From Oreohelix idahoensis (Eukaryota; Mollusca; Gastropoda; Stylommatophora; Oreohelicidae), in NCBI GenBank assembly GCA_024509875.1, contig JAMPIV010010562.1, positions 124,001 through 188,000 on the forward strand: 64,000 nt of DNA. Direction: 5' to 3'. A program made the position numbers and the translations under genes. The notes beneath the pieces were generated by a model. It did no database searches and was not told the origin of the DNA. It saw nothing but the letters and a program-made list of their open reading frames with translations. Below are positions 1 to 10,194 of this stretch, one piece after another; position 1 is the stretch's first letter; each line of letters starts with the position of its first letter.

Positions 1-1450
1 GAAAACAAGGGGGATTTCGAGTACATTCTTTGTGACAGCACTGTTATTTTACCATTGCTCTTCTCTTTATTAATTTTATTTGTTAGGCTTCATATTTACC
101 TAATAATTTATATATGTGGATTAGAATATTTCATGACACCCATAATAAACGTATATCTGCCTGCTAGTTTTTCACTGTGTTTGCAATGGCAGGTTCTCAA
201 TCTAAACTTTTCTACTTGATCTCTTCTTGACAAAGTATGGTTCTACTGTATCAGACTCTAAAGATCATTATGTCCTTTTCTTTAGACTTACTATTGATGT
301 CTGGTTTTTTTCTTCTTCATATGTTGCTCTGACCTCAGTGTTGATTTTGTTTTCATCTTTTTTGGCATTATTAAGTTTAATGTAGAAGTATTTCATTTTC
401 TCCGTCATGCCAGAAACGCCGAGAGAAGCTAAACTAGCGCCAAACAAAATGAGCACATATATAATTGAAAAGTACCCTATTAGCGGAAGACTGACAAGTG
501 GAACGCCGAAATGCACTGTATGTATATAAAATCTAAAAGATGAAACAAAAAAAAAATTGTCAACATTTTAAATAAAATTAAAGTATACACTAGACTTTAT
601 TTCTGTATAGATTTATGTTTATTTGCTTCTTTACTCTCAATAGCTAATACATACCAACTTAATACGCTTTATTTTGGACCGGCACAAAGGATAATCTTCA
701 GGTGTATTAACCCTGGTATTCCATGTCGGATGGTCCACATATGAGATCTGTTATTTTTCCAATTTTGTAACCCCGCCCGGTCACTTTCGTCACAAAAACC
801 TACATCCCCCTCCACCCCTTATATGCATGGTGACATATCTGGAGTCATTCTTATATGACCACCAGCTATGCACAATGCTACAGTATACAGATGTGAATGT
901 GAACTTCTGTCTATGTGGCTAATTACTCCCTCATTGATTCTTGAAATCATCCTATCCACACACTTCTATGGATTCTCCTTGTGGAGAAGCATTGTGAGAA
1001 CCCAGCATTGCACACTAAGCTTGGAGGAGTTACTTGTGCCCCAGACGTAAGTCTGGCTTTCACCTGGTTGCCTGCATGCAGGAGGGTCTTACTGTGGACC
1101 CATGATAGGCAGGCGGAGCTGAGAAGTGGCTTTGTGTAGGACATGACAATACCTTGAGAGAGCCCAGAACCAGAGTTCAATATATAACTCTGAATATTTG
1201 GAGAGCCAGCTTTTTGACGAGGAATGCACAGTATGTCACGTGCTTCTTCCTGCTAGCTTGGTACAAGATGTGACGATCCTTTAAATGCAAGCCAAGCTGG
1301 AGAAACTGGAGCTCATGACTTCAGCTCAACACGTTTCAGAATGGTAGAAAAGCCACAATAAAGCCTAGATCTACAGTGTAGATAATACCAAGGAGTCATC
1401 AACTTGATATCGGCTGCTAAAGAGTGGAAAGCTCTGCAGTACTAGTTAAA
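1..1450. other. AT-rich non-coding sequence, nothing recognised
   Basis: I see no convincing gene, RNA gene or repeat here. The open frames are short and have no recognisable motif. A pyrimidine-rich stretch near 770-830 and an AATAAA at about 1359 are the only local features, and neither is attached to a gene. Confidence 0.5.
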
Positions 1451-1465
1451 CAACAAACTCACCCT

Positions 1466-1690
1466 TTATGTGACATCACAAATTTTCCTTCAGCCCCCCC
1501 CCCCCTCCATATTTTTGTTTAAACAGAAAAGATACAGCGTAATCGAATATCAATTATTTCACTAGTCGATACCATCATCATCTTTCAACTCCCTAAGGAG
1601 CATATGCTTTATGGAGGAAGGGGGGGGGGAGGGGAGCCAACATTTTGTGAAGATAGGGAGTGGGGGTTGGAAAATGTGACGTCACACTCT
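1466..1690. mobile_element. fold-back / MITE-like element with TGACRTCA-containing arms
   Basis: The left arm (about 1469-1525) reads TGTGACATCACAAATTTTCC followed by a C-run and CTCCAT. The right arm (about 1611-1686), read on the minus strand, gives TGTGACGTCACATTTTCC, then C-rich blocks and CCTCCAT. The arms are imperfect inverted repeats; the right arm carries roughly 40 extra bases. The enclosed sequence has no ORF. This layout suits a small non-autonomous DNA transposon, but I could not define a target duplication or assign a superfamily. Confidence 0.4.
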
Positions 1691-1721
1691 CTTCTTTCAT
1701 ACGTGTTGTTCCTTCCTTTAT

Positions 1722-2098
1722 CCACAATAGGTAACTGTTATCCGCAATAGTTAACTTTCATCCACAATAGTTAACTTTCATACACAATAGTTAACTTTCA
1801 TATGCAAAAGTTAACTTTTATACACAATAGTTAACTTTCATCCACAACAGGTAACTTTCATCCACAACAGTTAACTTTCATACACAATAGCTAACTTTTA
1901 TCCGCAATAGTTAACTTTCATCCGCAACAGTTAACTTTCATCCACAATAGTTAACTTTCATCCACAACAGTGATCTTTCATCCACAACAGTTAACTGCTA
2001 TCCACAATAGTTAACTTTCATCCACAATAGTTAACTTTCATTCACAATAGTTAACTTTCATACACAACAGTTAACTTTTATTCGCAATAGTTAACTAT
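1722..2098. repeat. 20-bp minisatellite, about 18 copies
   Basis: The unit is close to TTAACTTTCATCCACAATAG, repeated head to tail with scattered substitutions (tacacaatag, tccgcaatag, tccacaacag). It ends where the sequence becomes unique at about 2100. It has no coding content. Confidence 0.9.
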
Positions 2099-2099
2099 T

Positions 2100-2780
2100 C
2101 CTTCGTAGACGACTTATAATATTAGAATGATCTCAGCTGAAATATCAGTTACTTGTTATAAACGTTAACTCGTATGGTGAGATAGAAGTTATATAGAAAC
2201 AAAAATACAGCCCCCATAACTGGAGAAGCGAGCTGGTGAACTAGTGGTAGGGATGGTACAGGACAAGCCAGGTGGTTAACTGCACATTCTAGCTGGTAAC
2301 TGTAAAAGAGAGCTATGATCTAAGTCACCGTCTCGCTAGACCCATCTTATGCTCCAAGGGTGTCTCTATTAATAGTTGTGTCAAACACATTTCGTTTATT
2401 ACACCAACCGAACAAAAATATTAAATAATTTTGAATTCCACACACGAACAACAATTTAGAACTGTAATTGGAATTTTCACAAAATCAATCAACTGCAATG
2501 TATAAAAATATATCAGTACACCTTAATAATTAAAGTAGAAATTTAGTAAACATTGCAGATAAGTATTTACAAAAATTACAAACTGCAATTGTAATAATTT
2601 GTCGTTGTCTTTTTAATTACTCGTAGATCGGTCATTTGTTGATTTCTGGATTTTGCTTCTTTAATGAGCGTGTACTTACCTCCTTCAGTTCTTGTCGCCA
2701 TAGACACTTCTGTCATCAATCACGTGTAAGATACTTAATTCACCTTGACCGGTAGGCACAATTCTACTTCCAGGCGATGC
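2100..2780. other. AT-rich spacer, nothing recognised
   Basis: This is unique-looking AT-rich sequence between the 20-bp minisatellite and the SINE-head array. No ORF, RNA gene or repeat could be supported. Confidence 0.4.
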
Positions 2781-2783
2781 AGA

Positions 2784-3246
2784 GGTGGTCATTTACTCAC
2801 ACACTACAATCTGTTGGTGCCGCGGTAGTGTAGTGGTTAGTGTACTGGCTTCCTAGCTCGGTGGTCATTTACTCAAACACTACAATCTGTTGGTGCCGCG
2901 GTAGTGTAGTGGTTAGTGTACTGGCTTCCTAGCTCGGTGGTCATTTACTCACACACTATAATCTGTTGGTGCCGTGGTAGTGTAGTGGTTAGTGTACTGG
3001 CTTCCTAGCTCGGTGGTCATTTACTCAAACACTACAATCTGTTGGTGCCGCGGTAGTGTAGTGGTTAGTGTACTGGCTTCCTAGCTCGGTGGTCATTTAC
3101 TCACACACTATAATCTGTTGGTGCCGTGGTAGTGTAGTGGTTAGTGTACTGGCTTCCTAGCTCGGTGGTCATTTACTCACACACTACAATCTGTTGGTGC
3201 CGCGGTAGTATAGTGGTTAGTGTACTGGCTTCCTAGCTCGGTGGTC
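2784..3246 (+). repeat. 76-bp tandem array of a SINE head, six units
   Basis: The phrase ATTTACTC recurs at 2791, 2867, 2943, 3019, 3095 and 3171, an exact 76-bp period. Each unit holds about 25 bp of flanking DNA (ATTTACTCACACACTACAAT...) plus the first ~50 bp of a tRNA-derived SINE, including the A-box-like GTAGTGTAGTGGTTAG. Sequence variants arrange as A-B-C-B-C-A, so units 2-3 and 4-5 form a duplicated 152-bp dimer. Both the upstream flank (gaGGTGGTC, ends 2790) and the SINE (ctcGGTGGTC) carry GGTGGTC, which is the junction of every unit. Confidence 0.9.
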
Positions 3247-3470
3247 CATGGTTCGATCCGCAGTTGAGACGAGGTATTTTAGACCGCAAACGGCTCCGGG
3301 GTCGATCCAGCCTCCTTCATGAATTGGGTTACCAGAACTACTCTGGGAAGGTTAAGGCGGCGGGCGTGATGCTGCCCACATCAACTTTAGTGTGACCGAT
3401 GGTCAAGAAAATATGGGTCTAACACAATATTCTAAATATGCCTCAGTGTTCGAGTAACGGGATCCCTTTT
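3195..3470 (+). mobile_element. tRNA-derived SINE (complete copy after the array)
   Basis: The head resembles a tRNA of the Asp/Glu/Gly type, with an A-box-like GTAGTATAGTGGTTAG near 3205 and a B-box GGTTCGATCC at 3250-3259. A non-tRNA body follows (about 3260-3430). The head is degenerate and the body continues without a tRNA 3' end, so this is a SINE and not a functional tRNA gene. The 3' limit is approximate because no clear tail or target duplication was found. Confidence 0.75.
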
Positions 3471-3679
3471 CCTACTTTATATGACAGTACTTTATATTTA
3501 AAATAATTGATTCATACTTGTGCACTTCACTAGTTAAATCAACTATAAATTTATATATACATAAAAAAATTCAGTAATTACTTCACAATATTAAATAAAT
3601 AAAAAGGATTAGGAAATGAGAATATGGAGTTGTTGTTTTTTTCTCACAGAAAAAAGATACCGGTGAAGGTGGTTTGTGT

Positions 3680-3925
3680 TTAAGCATTGTGAGTTTTTTT
3701 TTCTCTGGCCTGATTAAATTGACTTAGCTGGCCAGATGTTGACACTGGTTTGTTTACTTCTCCGTCAATTGTCGACGCCTGTGCGATGTGCACGTCCCAG
3801 AAATTGCTGCAGGGGTAACCGCACCGAATGTCAATGCAAAGATCTTCACAACCCGTCGAAGGCAGGCATCTAGCGTAGACCACAAGTTCTTGATCCACAG
3901 ACACGTACCAAGTTGGTACCACACA
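3680..3925 (-). CDS. candidate terminal exon of a cysteine-rich protein (unidentified)
   Basis: On the minus strand a long polypyrimidine tract ending CTCTCTCAAAG is followed at 3925 by an open frame of 81 codons beginning with TGT. This looks like a splice acceptor in phase 0. The frame is more GC-rich than its surroundings and encodes six cysteines in the first half (pattern around RCLPSTGCEDLCIDIRCGYP), then a polar tail, and stops at 3680. I recognise no family. It could be the last exon of a secreted or extracellular host protein, or a chance open frame; no upstream exon was found. Confidence 0.25.
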   Translation of the reverse strand, partial: CVVPTWYVSVDQELVVYARCLPSTGCEDLCIDIRCGYPCSNFWDVHIAQASTIDGEVNKPVSTSGQLSQFNQAREKKTHNA

Positions 3926-4080
3926 CTTTGAGAGAGAAAAAAAACAAAGAAATGTCTCTGCTAAGTATCGGTTTCCTGACACTAGTCAGGCGCCTTTCCG
4001 CTGTCATTTACACCGATTCTTTTTTTCTCAGTAATTTTACCCTCCCAGAGCATCAAAGTTAAACTAGTGGATTGGATGAC

Positions 4081-6585
4081 TGTCGTAGATTTTTGATAGG
4101 TGAATTAAGATTCAGGTCCGTCCCTTCTGAATAGAAATAGAACAGGTGATAGCTCAGTGGGAAATAATAAATAGAAATAGATTTTCACGAGTGAGATGGT
4201 GGAAAATAATAAAATTCTGTCCCTGACACTCGAGAAGCCTCTCTCGGTCAGCTTATCTCTACAACAGATCTAGGTGAGTCAGACAGTCTATTAGAATATA
4301 TATAGTAATATATATATATATACCACTCACATGCACAACCACGTAAGTGACGACAGTTAGACGCACAGACGTGAAAACTATAACAATGAAATATAGATAT
4401 TTTGGGAACGAGCTGACCGACACACTTGAATAAGTTTATGTAAATTTTATTATCATAAGAATTCACCACCAAACATAAAGTTGAATATCAATCACATAGA
4501 AATACACATAGGTTAAAGAATTTCTAACAGAATATTAGAATCATAGGTGTAATCCTTTCGCCCTCTGTTTAGCCCACGATCCTGTTAGAAAAAAAGTTAT
4601 AGCCTCAAAGAGTCACAGATTTATACTCTATGGTCTAGGATTTCCCTCTACAGTTAAGAACAGAGTTGGTATATTAATCTATTCTAAGAGGAAAAACAGC
4701 ATAAGAAAAAACTTGCATATAAGAACTACAAAGTGGGTGCATGAATGTAACATTGAAACAGGGGCCCCTGACGTACTTTCTTACCTACAAACTTGCTGTT
4801 GTTTGCCTTCTGGCGCAAACTTCAGGACACAACTTTACAGTGAATCTGTATTTCTCTTGATAAAGAGAATTCGAGCTCCGCAGATTTCAGGTTTCTTCCA
4901 ATGTTCCATGGAGCATTCTCTTTATAACTATATTTTCAGATTACTGTTAAATGCCACTGGAATCAGGTCAGGTAAGAAATTTTAAAAAACAGGCTCACAG
5001 TGTCAGAATCACGAGGTTTCCAATACTTAGGAAATGACAGGTGGGTAATTTCCCTCAAAATGTAAAATTATTGGTCACACCACAATTAATCAAAACGTCG
5101 GAATGTTATTGATTATAATATTTTTCGCTACAGGGGCTGAATGTACTTGAGATTATTTGAAAGAATTATAATCTGGCTCCATAGGCCTAGTTACTTCACT
5201 GTGTCTGGAAGTTCGTGAAATGGGTATTCTGTCTATTTCTGGATGCGACACAATGCCAGACAGGTTTTAACTTGTACACCCACGTGTTTGAAGACATAAA
5301 ATGTTTCTTCTATTTATTCTCATATATACTGAAACCGCTGGTAAGTTTTTGGGCTGACCCAAATGCTGTATAAAGAAAAAGAACCATACAGAATACTTAA
5401 TCATAATATTATACACACCTCCTACCCTCGCGTAAAATATAATATTCACTTCGGTTATATAACTTAAATCAGAAAACATAGGCTTAGCGCTTGTCTCGTC
5501 GTTTAAACCTCCCGTGAAATAAATTCTAGTCATTTAAAAAAAAAAACAATCATCATGAATTAGAAATACATACGTATTTCGTCAATACTGAATGATGAAT
5601 CAGTGCATTTACTCAGTTAGTTAGAACTATTCTCTGACTGGTTACTAGCAACTTAATTAAATTATTTATAGCTGACTGAGTTTCTAGCTAGAAATATAAT
5701 TTATTCTGCTATCCACTGTAACACAGCACTAGAGAAATAGAACTGACTATCTGTTTAATCACTCTGCACAAAAGAAACTAGTGAAATATAATAGACGATA
5801 AAACTAGTGAAATCTATTTACCTCACACAGGACTACTAAGACTATTTTCTCCAACGCAAACTGAGAACTTTACTTAATAAAGTAATTTCTAGAAAAGCCG
5901 CTATAATGTGTCTAGAGAAACTGCGGAGTCTGAATGAATACTGGATACTGAGTCTAAGATTCTGGGGTATAAATATCTGAAACTGACAAAGAATGCTACG
6001 CCATTTCCCAAAACAGAACATGCCAGATGTTAGCACCTACGTCCAGATTTACATATATCTGTGCTCATTCTGCGCATCAAACAAATTCCTTCACCCTCAT
6101 GCCGAACCAGATTCACTCTGTTGCGTACGGACTCATTTGAGAACCAACGTAACGTAATAGACCAGACCCCGTGCAAGATTTCCTCGACTAACAGGATCAT
6201 GCGAATTCTGCCTGCAGACTATGGTCATAAACGCAATATAAGCGACTCGTCTTTCATCTCCAATCTTTCACCTTGGATAATTAACTTATAGGCGAGCAGA
6301 TCAGAGAAAAGTGATAGACGATAATCTTCCTTCTATCCCTGTCGAGAACGAATTAACAACGATTCGATCTCATCAAAGGATCTTAGCTAACTGCCATAAA
6401 CTGCGTTGCTAAATTAGAAAAGAAAGACACAGGGTAGAATTGCTAACAATCTGGTGTATGCGAAAGAAAGGTAATACCAATCGAGCGTATGCGAGGAAAT
6501 GAAAAAGAGCGAAAGAAAGGTAAAAAAAAGACAAGTTAGAATAAAGAAAAGATATAGAAATTTATTAATCATAATCTCCGCCAAA
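4081..6585 (-). mobile_element. solo LTR, 2.5 kb, diverged, of the same family as 25381-27972
   Basis: The sequence starts TGTCGTAGATTTT and ends CCGCCAAA (CA lost by mutation), flanked on both sides by ATGAC (4076-4080 and 6586-6590), a 5-bp target duplication. It aligns end to end, with many substitutions and indels, with the LTR at 25381-27972, including an internal AT-repeat, the TAAGTGACGACA.TTAGACGCA block and the terminal block before the end. Orientation is inferred from the coding part attached to the 25381 copy. No internal region is present, so this is a solo LTR left by LTR-LTR recombination. The short ORFs inside are not genes. Confidence 0.85.
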
Positions 6586-6590
6586 ATGAC

Positions 6591-6690
6591 AAATCATTGT
6601 CAAACCCAGTTGCTGATGAAAAAAAACATTGTCAAACCCAGTTGTTGATGAATAAAACATTGTCAAACCCAGTTGCTGATGAATAAAACG
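6591..6690. repeat. 31-32-bp tandem repeat, three copies
   Basis: The unit CATTGTCAAACCCAGTTGCT followed by GATGAATAAAA recurs at 6595, 6627 and 6658. It begins directly at the right target duplication of the solo LTR. Confidence 0.85.
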
Positions 6691-6818
6691 TTGTTTAACA
6701 GCGGAAAATGTACCTAGCCTGATTTAAACTTGTTTAAATATACATAGAACCTTATTAAGAGGTTAACATAGCATTTCTGTACATCGTAATGTCACTACCC
6801 ACACCGTGCTCTACTTGG

Positions 6819-6945
6819 AGCCTGGGGCTACTTGGTCTTTTGGTTACCCGTGAGAGAATCTGCAAGAAGCAGTCACCAGCGCTTTCTGTGGTGGTTCATG
6901 AATCAATTATGTTCATATGCTGAAGTTGCCAGCCTCGTATGACCC
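6819..6945 (+). other. diverged hairpin cassette resembling 33544-34081
   Basis: Three small hairpins occur in a row: AGCC-tgg-GGCT (6819-6829), CTGC-aagaa-GCAG (6860-6872) and an imperfect one around the loop TTGCCAG (6926-6932). The spacing approximates that of the last three hairpins of the cassette at 33961-34080, and the last hairpin is sequence-related (GTTGCCAGCCTC in both). The relationship is suggestive only. Confidence 0.35.
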
Positions 6946-6949
6946 TGAT

Positions 6950-8130
6950 CAACCGCCAGTAAGTTAAACATGTCAAATGTAAAATATAAAATAATAAAAT
7001 GTTCACGATTTTTTGGTTAGTTTAGGATGCATCGCAGTAACACCGAATTGTGCTACTTATTTATAGGCGAAAAGATGGCCAACATACAGTAAAGTGTTGT
7101 TCTGCTAAGTCGTCTGTCATGTACCATTATTCTCTATACGACAGAATCGTTCATTGAGACCTAATATATGAGTTGAAGATTGTTAGTTTTGAGTTGACCT
7201 CGATGTCTTTCTATTTCATTACCTGACTTAATATAATATAAAGTTCTTGTCACCTCATGTAATAATGTGGTGGTGGAAATGGCAAAGATTTTTGGTCATT
7301 GTTGGGCTCACAATGGGACTAGTCATACATGTATATCACAAGCTTTAGATTAGGCACATAAAGAAGGGAAATACGAGGTGGGTAAACAGTAAATAAATAT
7401 TATATAAATGCAGCACTAAGTGCCGGTCAAAAATGCTATTACATGTGCTTTCTCCTATATGTGTTAAAAGAACCAGTGTTTTACATATTTACTGCCCTAG
7501 ATTTGATCACAGGGTATACTTTGTTGTTGTTTAAAAAATATAATAATATATTCCTACTAACTATAAAATGCTGAACGATTTTATACAAAGTTCTAACGAA
7601 ATTGTATTTATACTTTTTGTTCCATAAAGTATTGGGGAATATATTAAATAATAACATCGTAATACATTAAAATAATGATTATTTATTCTAGACAAGTTGC
7701 TTCCCTTCGCATTAAAAAATAACGTCCCGGTAGTTAACATGCAAATCTATCACTCTTTTACGTGTGAAGGAGAAATCGTTGCGCTGGAGATGGAAAATCG
7801 GCAAGAGGTACCAAAGGTCCGTGTCCGGGTATATAACAAACACAGAAAGTGAAATGAGTATCAGTGAGCTTACAAGCTTGTTGTACTTGTATTAAGTACG
7901 AAAACGATATTAATGTTAATGTTAATTAGAATCGATGTCATTGTACTCCGGGCAGACGCAAAGGAAGAAAACGCTAAATAGCGCTAATTGTAAACTGAAG
8001 TCACTAAATGTAACAAGTGAGGACAAGAACAGGTTTTGGGAAAAACTTTTTATTGTTGTTACGAGACGTACCGGTACTAAGAGGCTGTGATCACGTGATG
8101 GCTGCATGCTCCATCTGCAGCATTGCTATC
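6950..8130. other. non-coding AT-rich sequence with a SINE fragment at 7343-7440
   Basis: The block 7343-7400 (CACATAAAGAAGGGAAATAC..., ending GTAAACAGTAAATAAATATT) matches the unit junction of the SINE array at 22518-24343. The adjacent AGTGCCGGTCAAAAAT (about 7420-7435) recurs at about 37898-37913 beside another copy of the same SINE. The rest holds nothing I can support. Confidence 0.5.
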
Positions 8131-8136
8131 AAATAA

Positions 8137-8680
8137 ACTATAGCTTAATATAATAAATCATAAAGATAACTTCTAACGTGCAATCTAAAACATGCTGTAT
8201 TATTTCTCACATTTAATTGTTACAAACTATAGCTTAATATAATAAATCATAAAGATAACTTCTAACGTACAATCTAAAACATGCTGTATTATTTCTCACA
8301 TTTAATTGTTACAAACTATAGCTTAATATAATAAATCATAAAGATAACTTCTAACGTTTAATCTAAAACATGCTGTATTATTTCTCACATTTAATTGTTA
8401 CAAACTAAAGCTTAATATAATAAATCATAAAGATAACTTCTAACGTGCAATCTAAAACATGCTGTATTATTTCTCACATTTAATTGTTACAAACTATAGC
8501 TTAATATAATAAATCATAAAGATAACTTCTAACGTACAATCTAAAACATGCTGTATTATTTCTCACATTTAATTGTTACAAACTATAGCTTAATATAATA
8601 AATCATAAAGATAACTTCTAACGTGCAATCTAAAACATGCTGTATTATTTCTCACATTTAATTGTTACAAACTAAAGTTC
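8137..8680. repeat. 89-bp tandem array, six copies plus a partial
   Basis: ACTATAGCTTAATATAATAA and its variants recur at 8137, 8226, 8315, 8404, 8493, 8582 and 8671, an exact 89-bp period. A diagnostic triplet after AACGT varies (GC, AC, TT, GC, AC, GC), so units are not freshly homogenised. There is no coding potential. Confidence 0.92.
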
Positions 8681-8714
8681 GGTTCACAATAAGTGACCCA
8701 GAAGTCGAGAGCTG

Positions 8715-8891
8715 TCAATTAAGGGGACGCTTAGCTACAACAGAGGCATCGCTCTTGTTGTCTAGTAGAAACACGTGCGGATCACCGAGTGCAGCACATC
8801 TGTGCATGAGATGGTCACTCAGAAACTGTGAGTGACAGGTTAAAATGACCAACAAACACAAAGACAAAACAATGTAATTTTTTACTGACAT
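8715..8891 (-). CDS. candidate small secreted peptide (58 aa), unidentified
   Basis: From an ATG at 8891 the minus strand encodes 58 residues beginning MSVKNYIVLSLCLLVILTC. This is a textbook signal peptide: a short basic n-region, a hydrophobic core of about 15 residues, and a likely cleavage near CHSQ. The mature part is about 36 residues with one cysteine and ends in a stop at 8715. The open frame runs upstream of this ATG, but that extension is AT-rich with no coding character. There is no homologue I recognise and no visible adjacent exon. Hydrophobic chance frames are common in AT-rich DNA, so confidence is low. Confidence 0.25.
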   Translation of the reverse strand: MSVKNYIVLSLCLLVILTCHSQFLSDHLMHRCAALGDPHVFLLDNKSDASVVAKRPLN

Positions 8892-9027
8892 CTTGTTATA
8901 AATATAATAGAAAGGAATGTAATGTTCATTGACGTTAATTACATTTATAGGAAAAGGAATGAATATATAACTATAAACAGTGGTCATTTATCCACGCAGA
9001 ACACCTGCGATGGTACGAAGGAGTCGT

Positions 9028-9930
9028 TTAATTAAGATGTGAGAATGAAAAAAAAACTACGTGCTGAAATAGAGATTTTACATTACTGTCAGGTTTACAG
9101 AAATCAGAGACTCCTGACATATTCCCATAAAACAAACTGAAGTCAGCATTTTGTTCTGACAGCAGTGATGACAGAAACGTGAACTCCTGACACATTTCCT
9201 TGGAAAAAAAGAGAAAAACAGGTGCCGGGTGCAAAATGAGAGGTGCCGGATGCAAAATTGGGGGTGAAATGAACTTCATATTATATTAAGTCATGTACTG
9301 AAATACAAAAACATAGAGGTAAACACAAAAAAAAACAACCAACAAAAGAACAAATACTAATACAAATGGAAACCGAGTGTAAAGGACAATAGTTATCTAT
9401 AAACAATACAAAAGAGAAAATAAAATGACAAATACTACTATAAATTACAACCAGCAATTGCAAGAGACAATAGTTATTTAAATATAATACAAAATTAGTA
9501 AATAAAATGACACTAAATACCCCAAATATAACCAATTTTCAGGTTGAACAGAGTAGAGCAAGATGGAACGAGAAAAAGCAATAACGGGCATCTGTTAAGT
9601 GACCGCTCGCCACCCATCACCTCTACAAAACAACAACAACAACAACATCGACGGAGATTGAGATTCATACAGACGGCTTGAGGTTTTAGAGATTAGAGCT
9701 CAGCTAGATTTTATGTAAATTTAGATTTAGAGAGCTAGAGATTTATAGAGAACTAAAAATGTAGGAAGTTTATTATAAGTCGTGCGCTGGATTAGGCAAT
9801 GGGCGTGTAACGGAATCATTTACCTACCTTTCACTACAATCGGTTATGCTTCTTACAGAAGCTTTGTTGCAACACTCTATCAGGTAGGAACCTGAAAACA
9901 TATGCACCACACTATAGAATATGTTGTCTA
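9028..9930. other. non-coding; short local duplications only
   Basis: A duplicated GGTGCCGGRTGCAAAAT pair lies near 9220-9258 and an imperfect ~80-bp tandem dimer around ACAATAGTTAT at 9350-9512. A (CAA)n tract is at about 9629-9647. No gene is supported. Confidence 0.5.
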
Positions 9931-10194
9931 CAACCAAGACGATACTCCGATGATGACGGGCCACTATTGATCACAATCCTCATTCAGACAACATAGTCCA
10001 CGAGGCTGGGGCCATGTCAATCAAAACGTACGTCATACAATCAATAACATACATCGAAAACTATGGGAACTCCGCCTATGCCGGTCCCAAGCCCGGATGA
10101 AAACGGAGGAGGGCGGCCTGCATGGAGGCCGTAAGGAGGCAGCCCCTCCACCATGCAAAGGCACAACAGGCCAATCACCTGTTTGTCTTAAACT

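Noticed and set aside
3195..3270. Functional tRNA gene
   Set aside because: A- and B-box-like motifs are present but the sequence does not fold into a cloverleaf with a proper acceptor end and continues into a SINE body.
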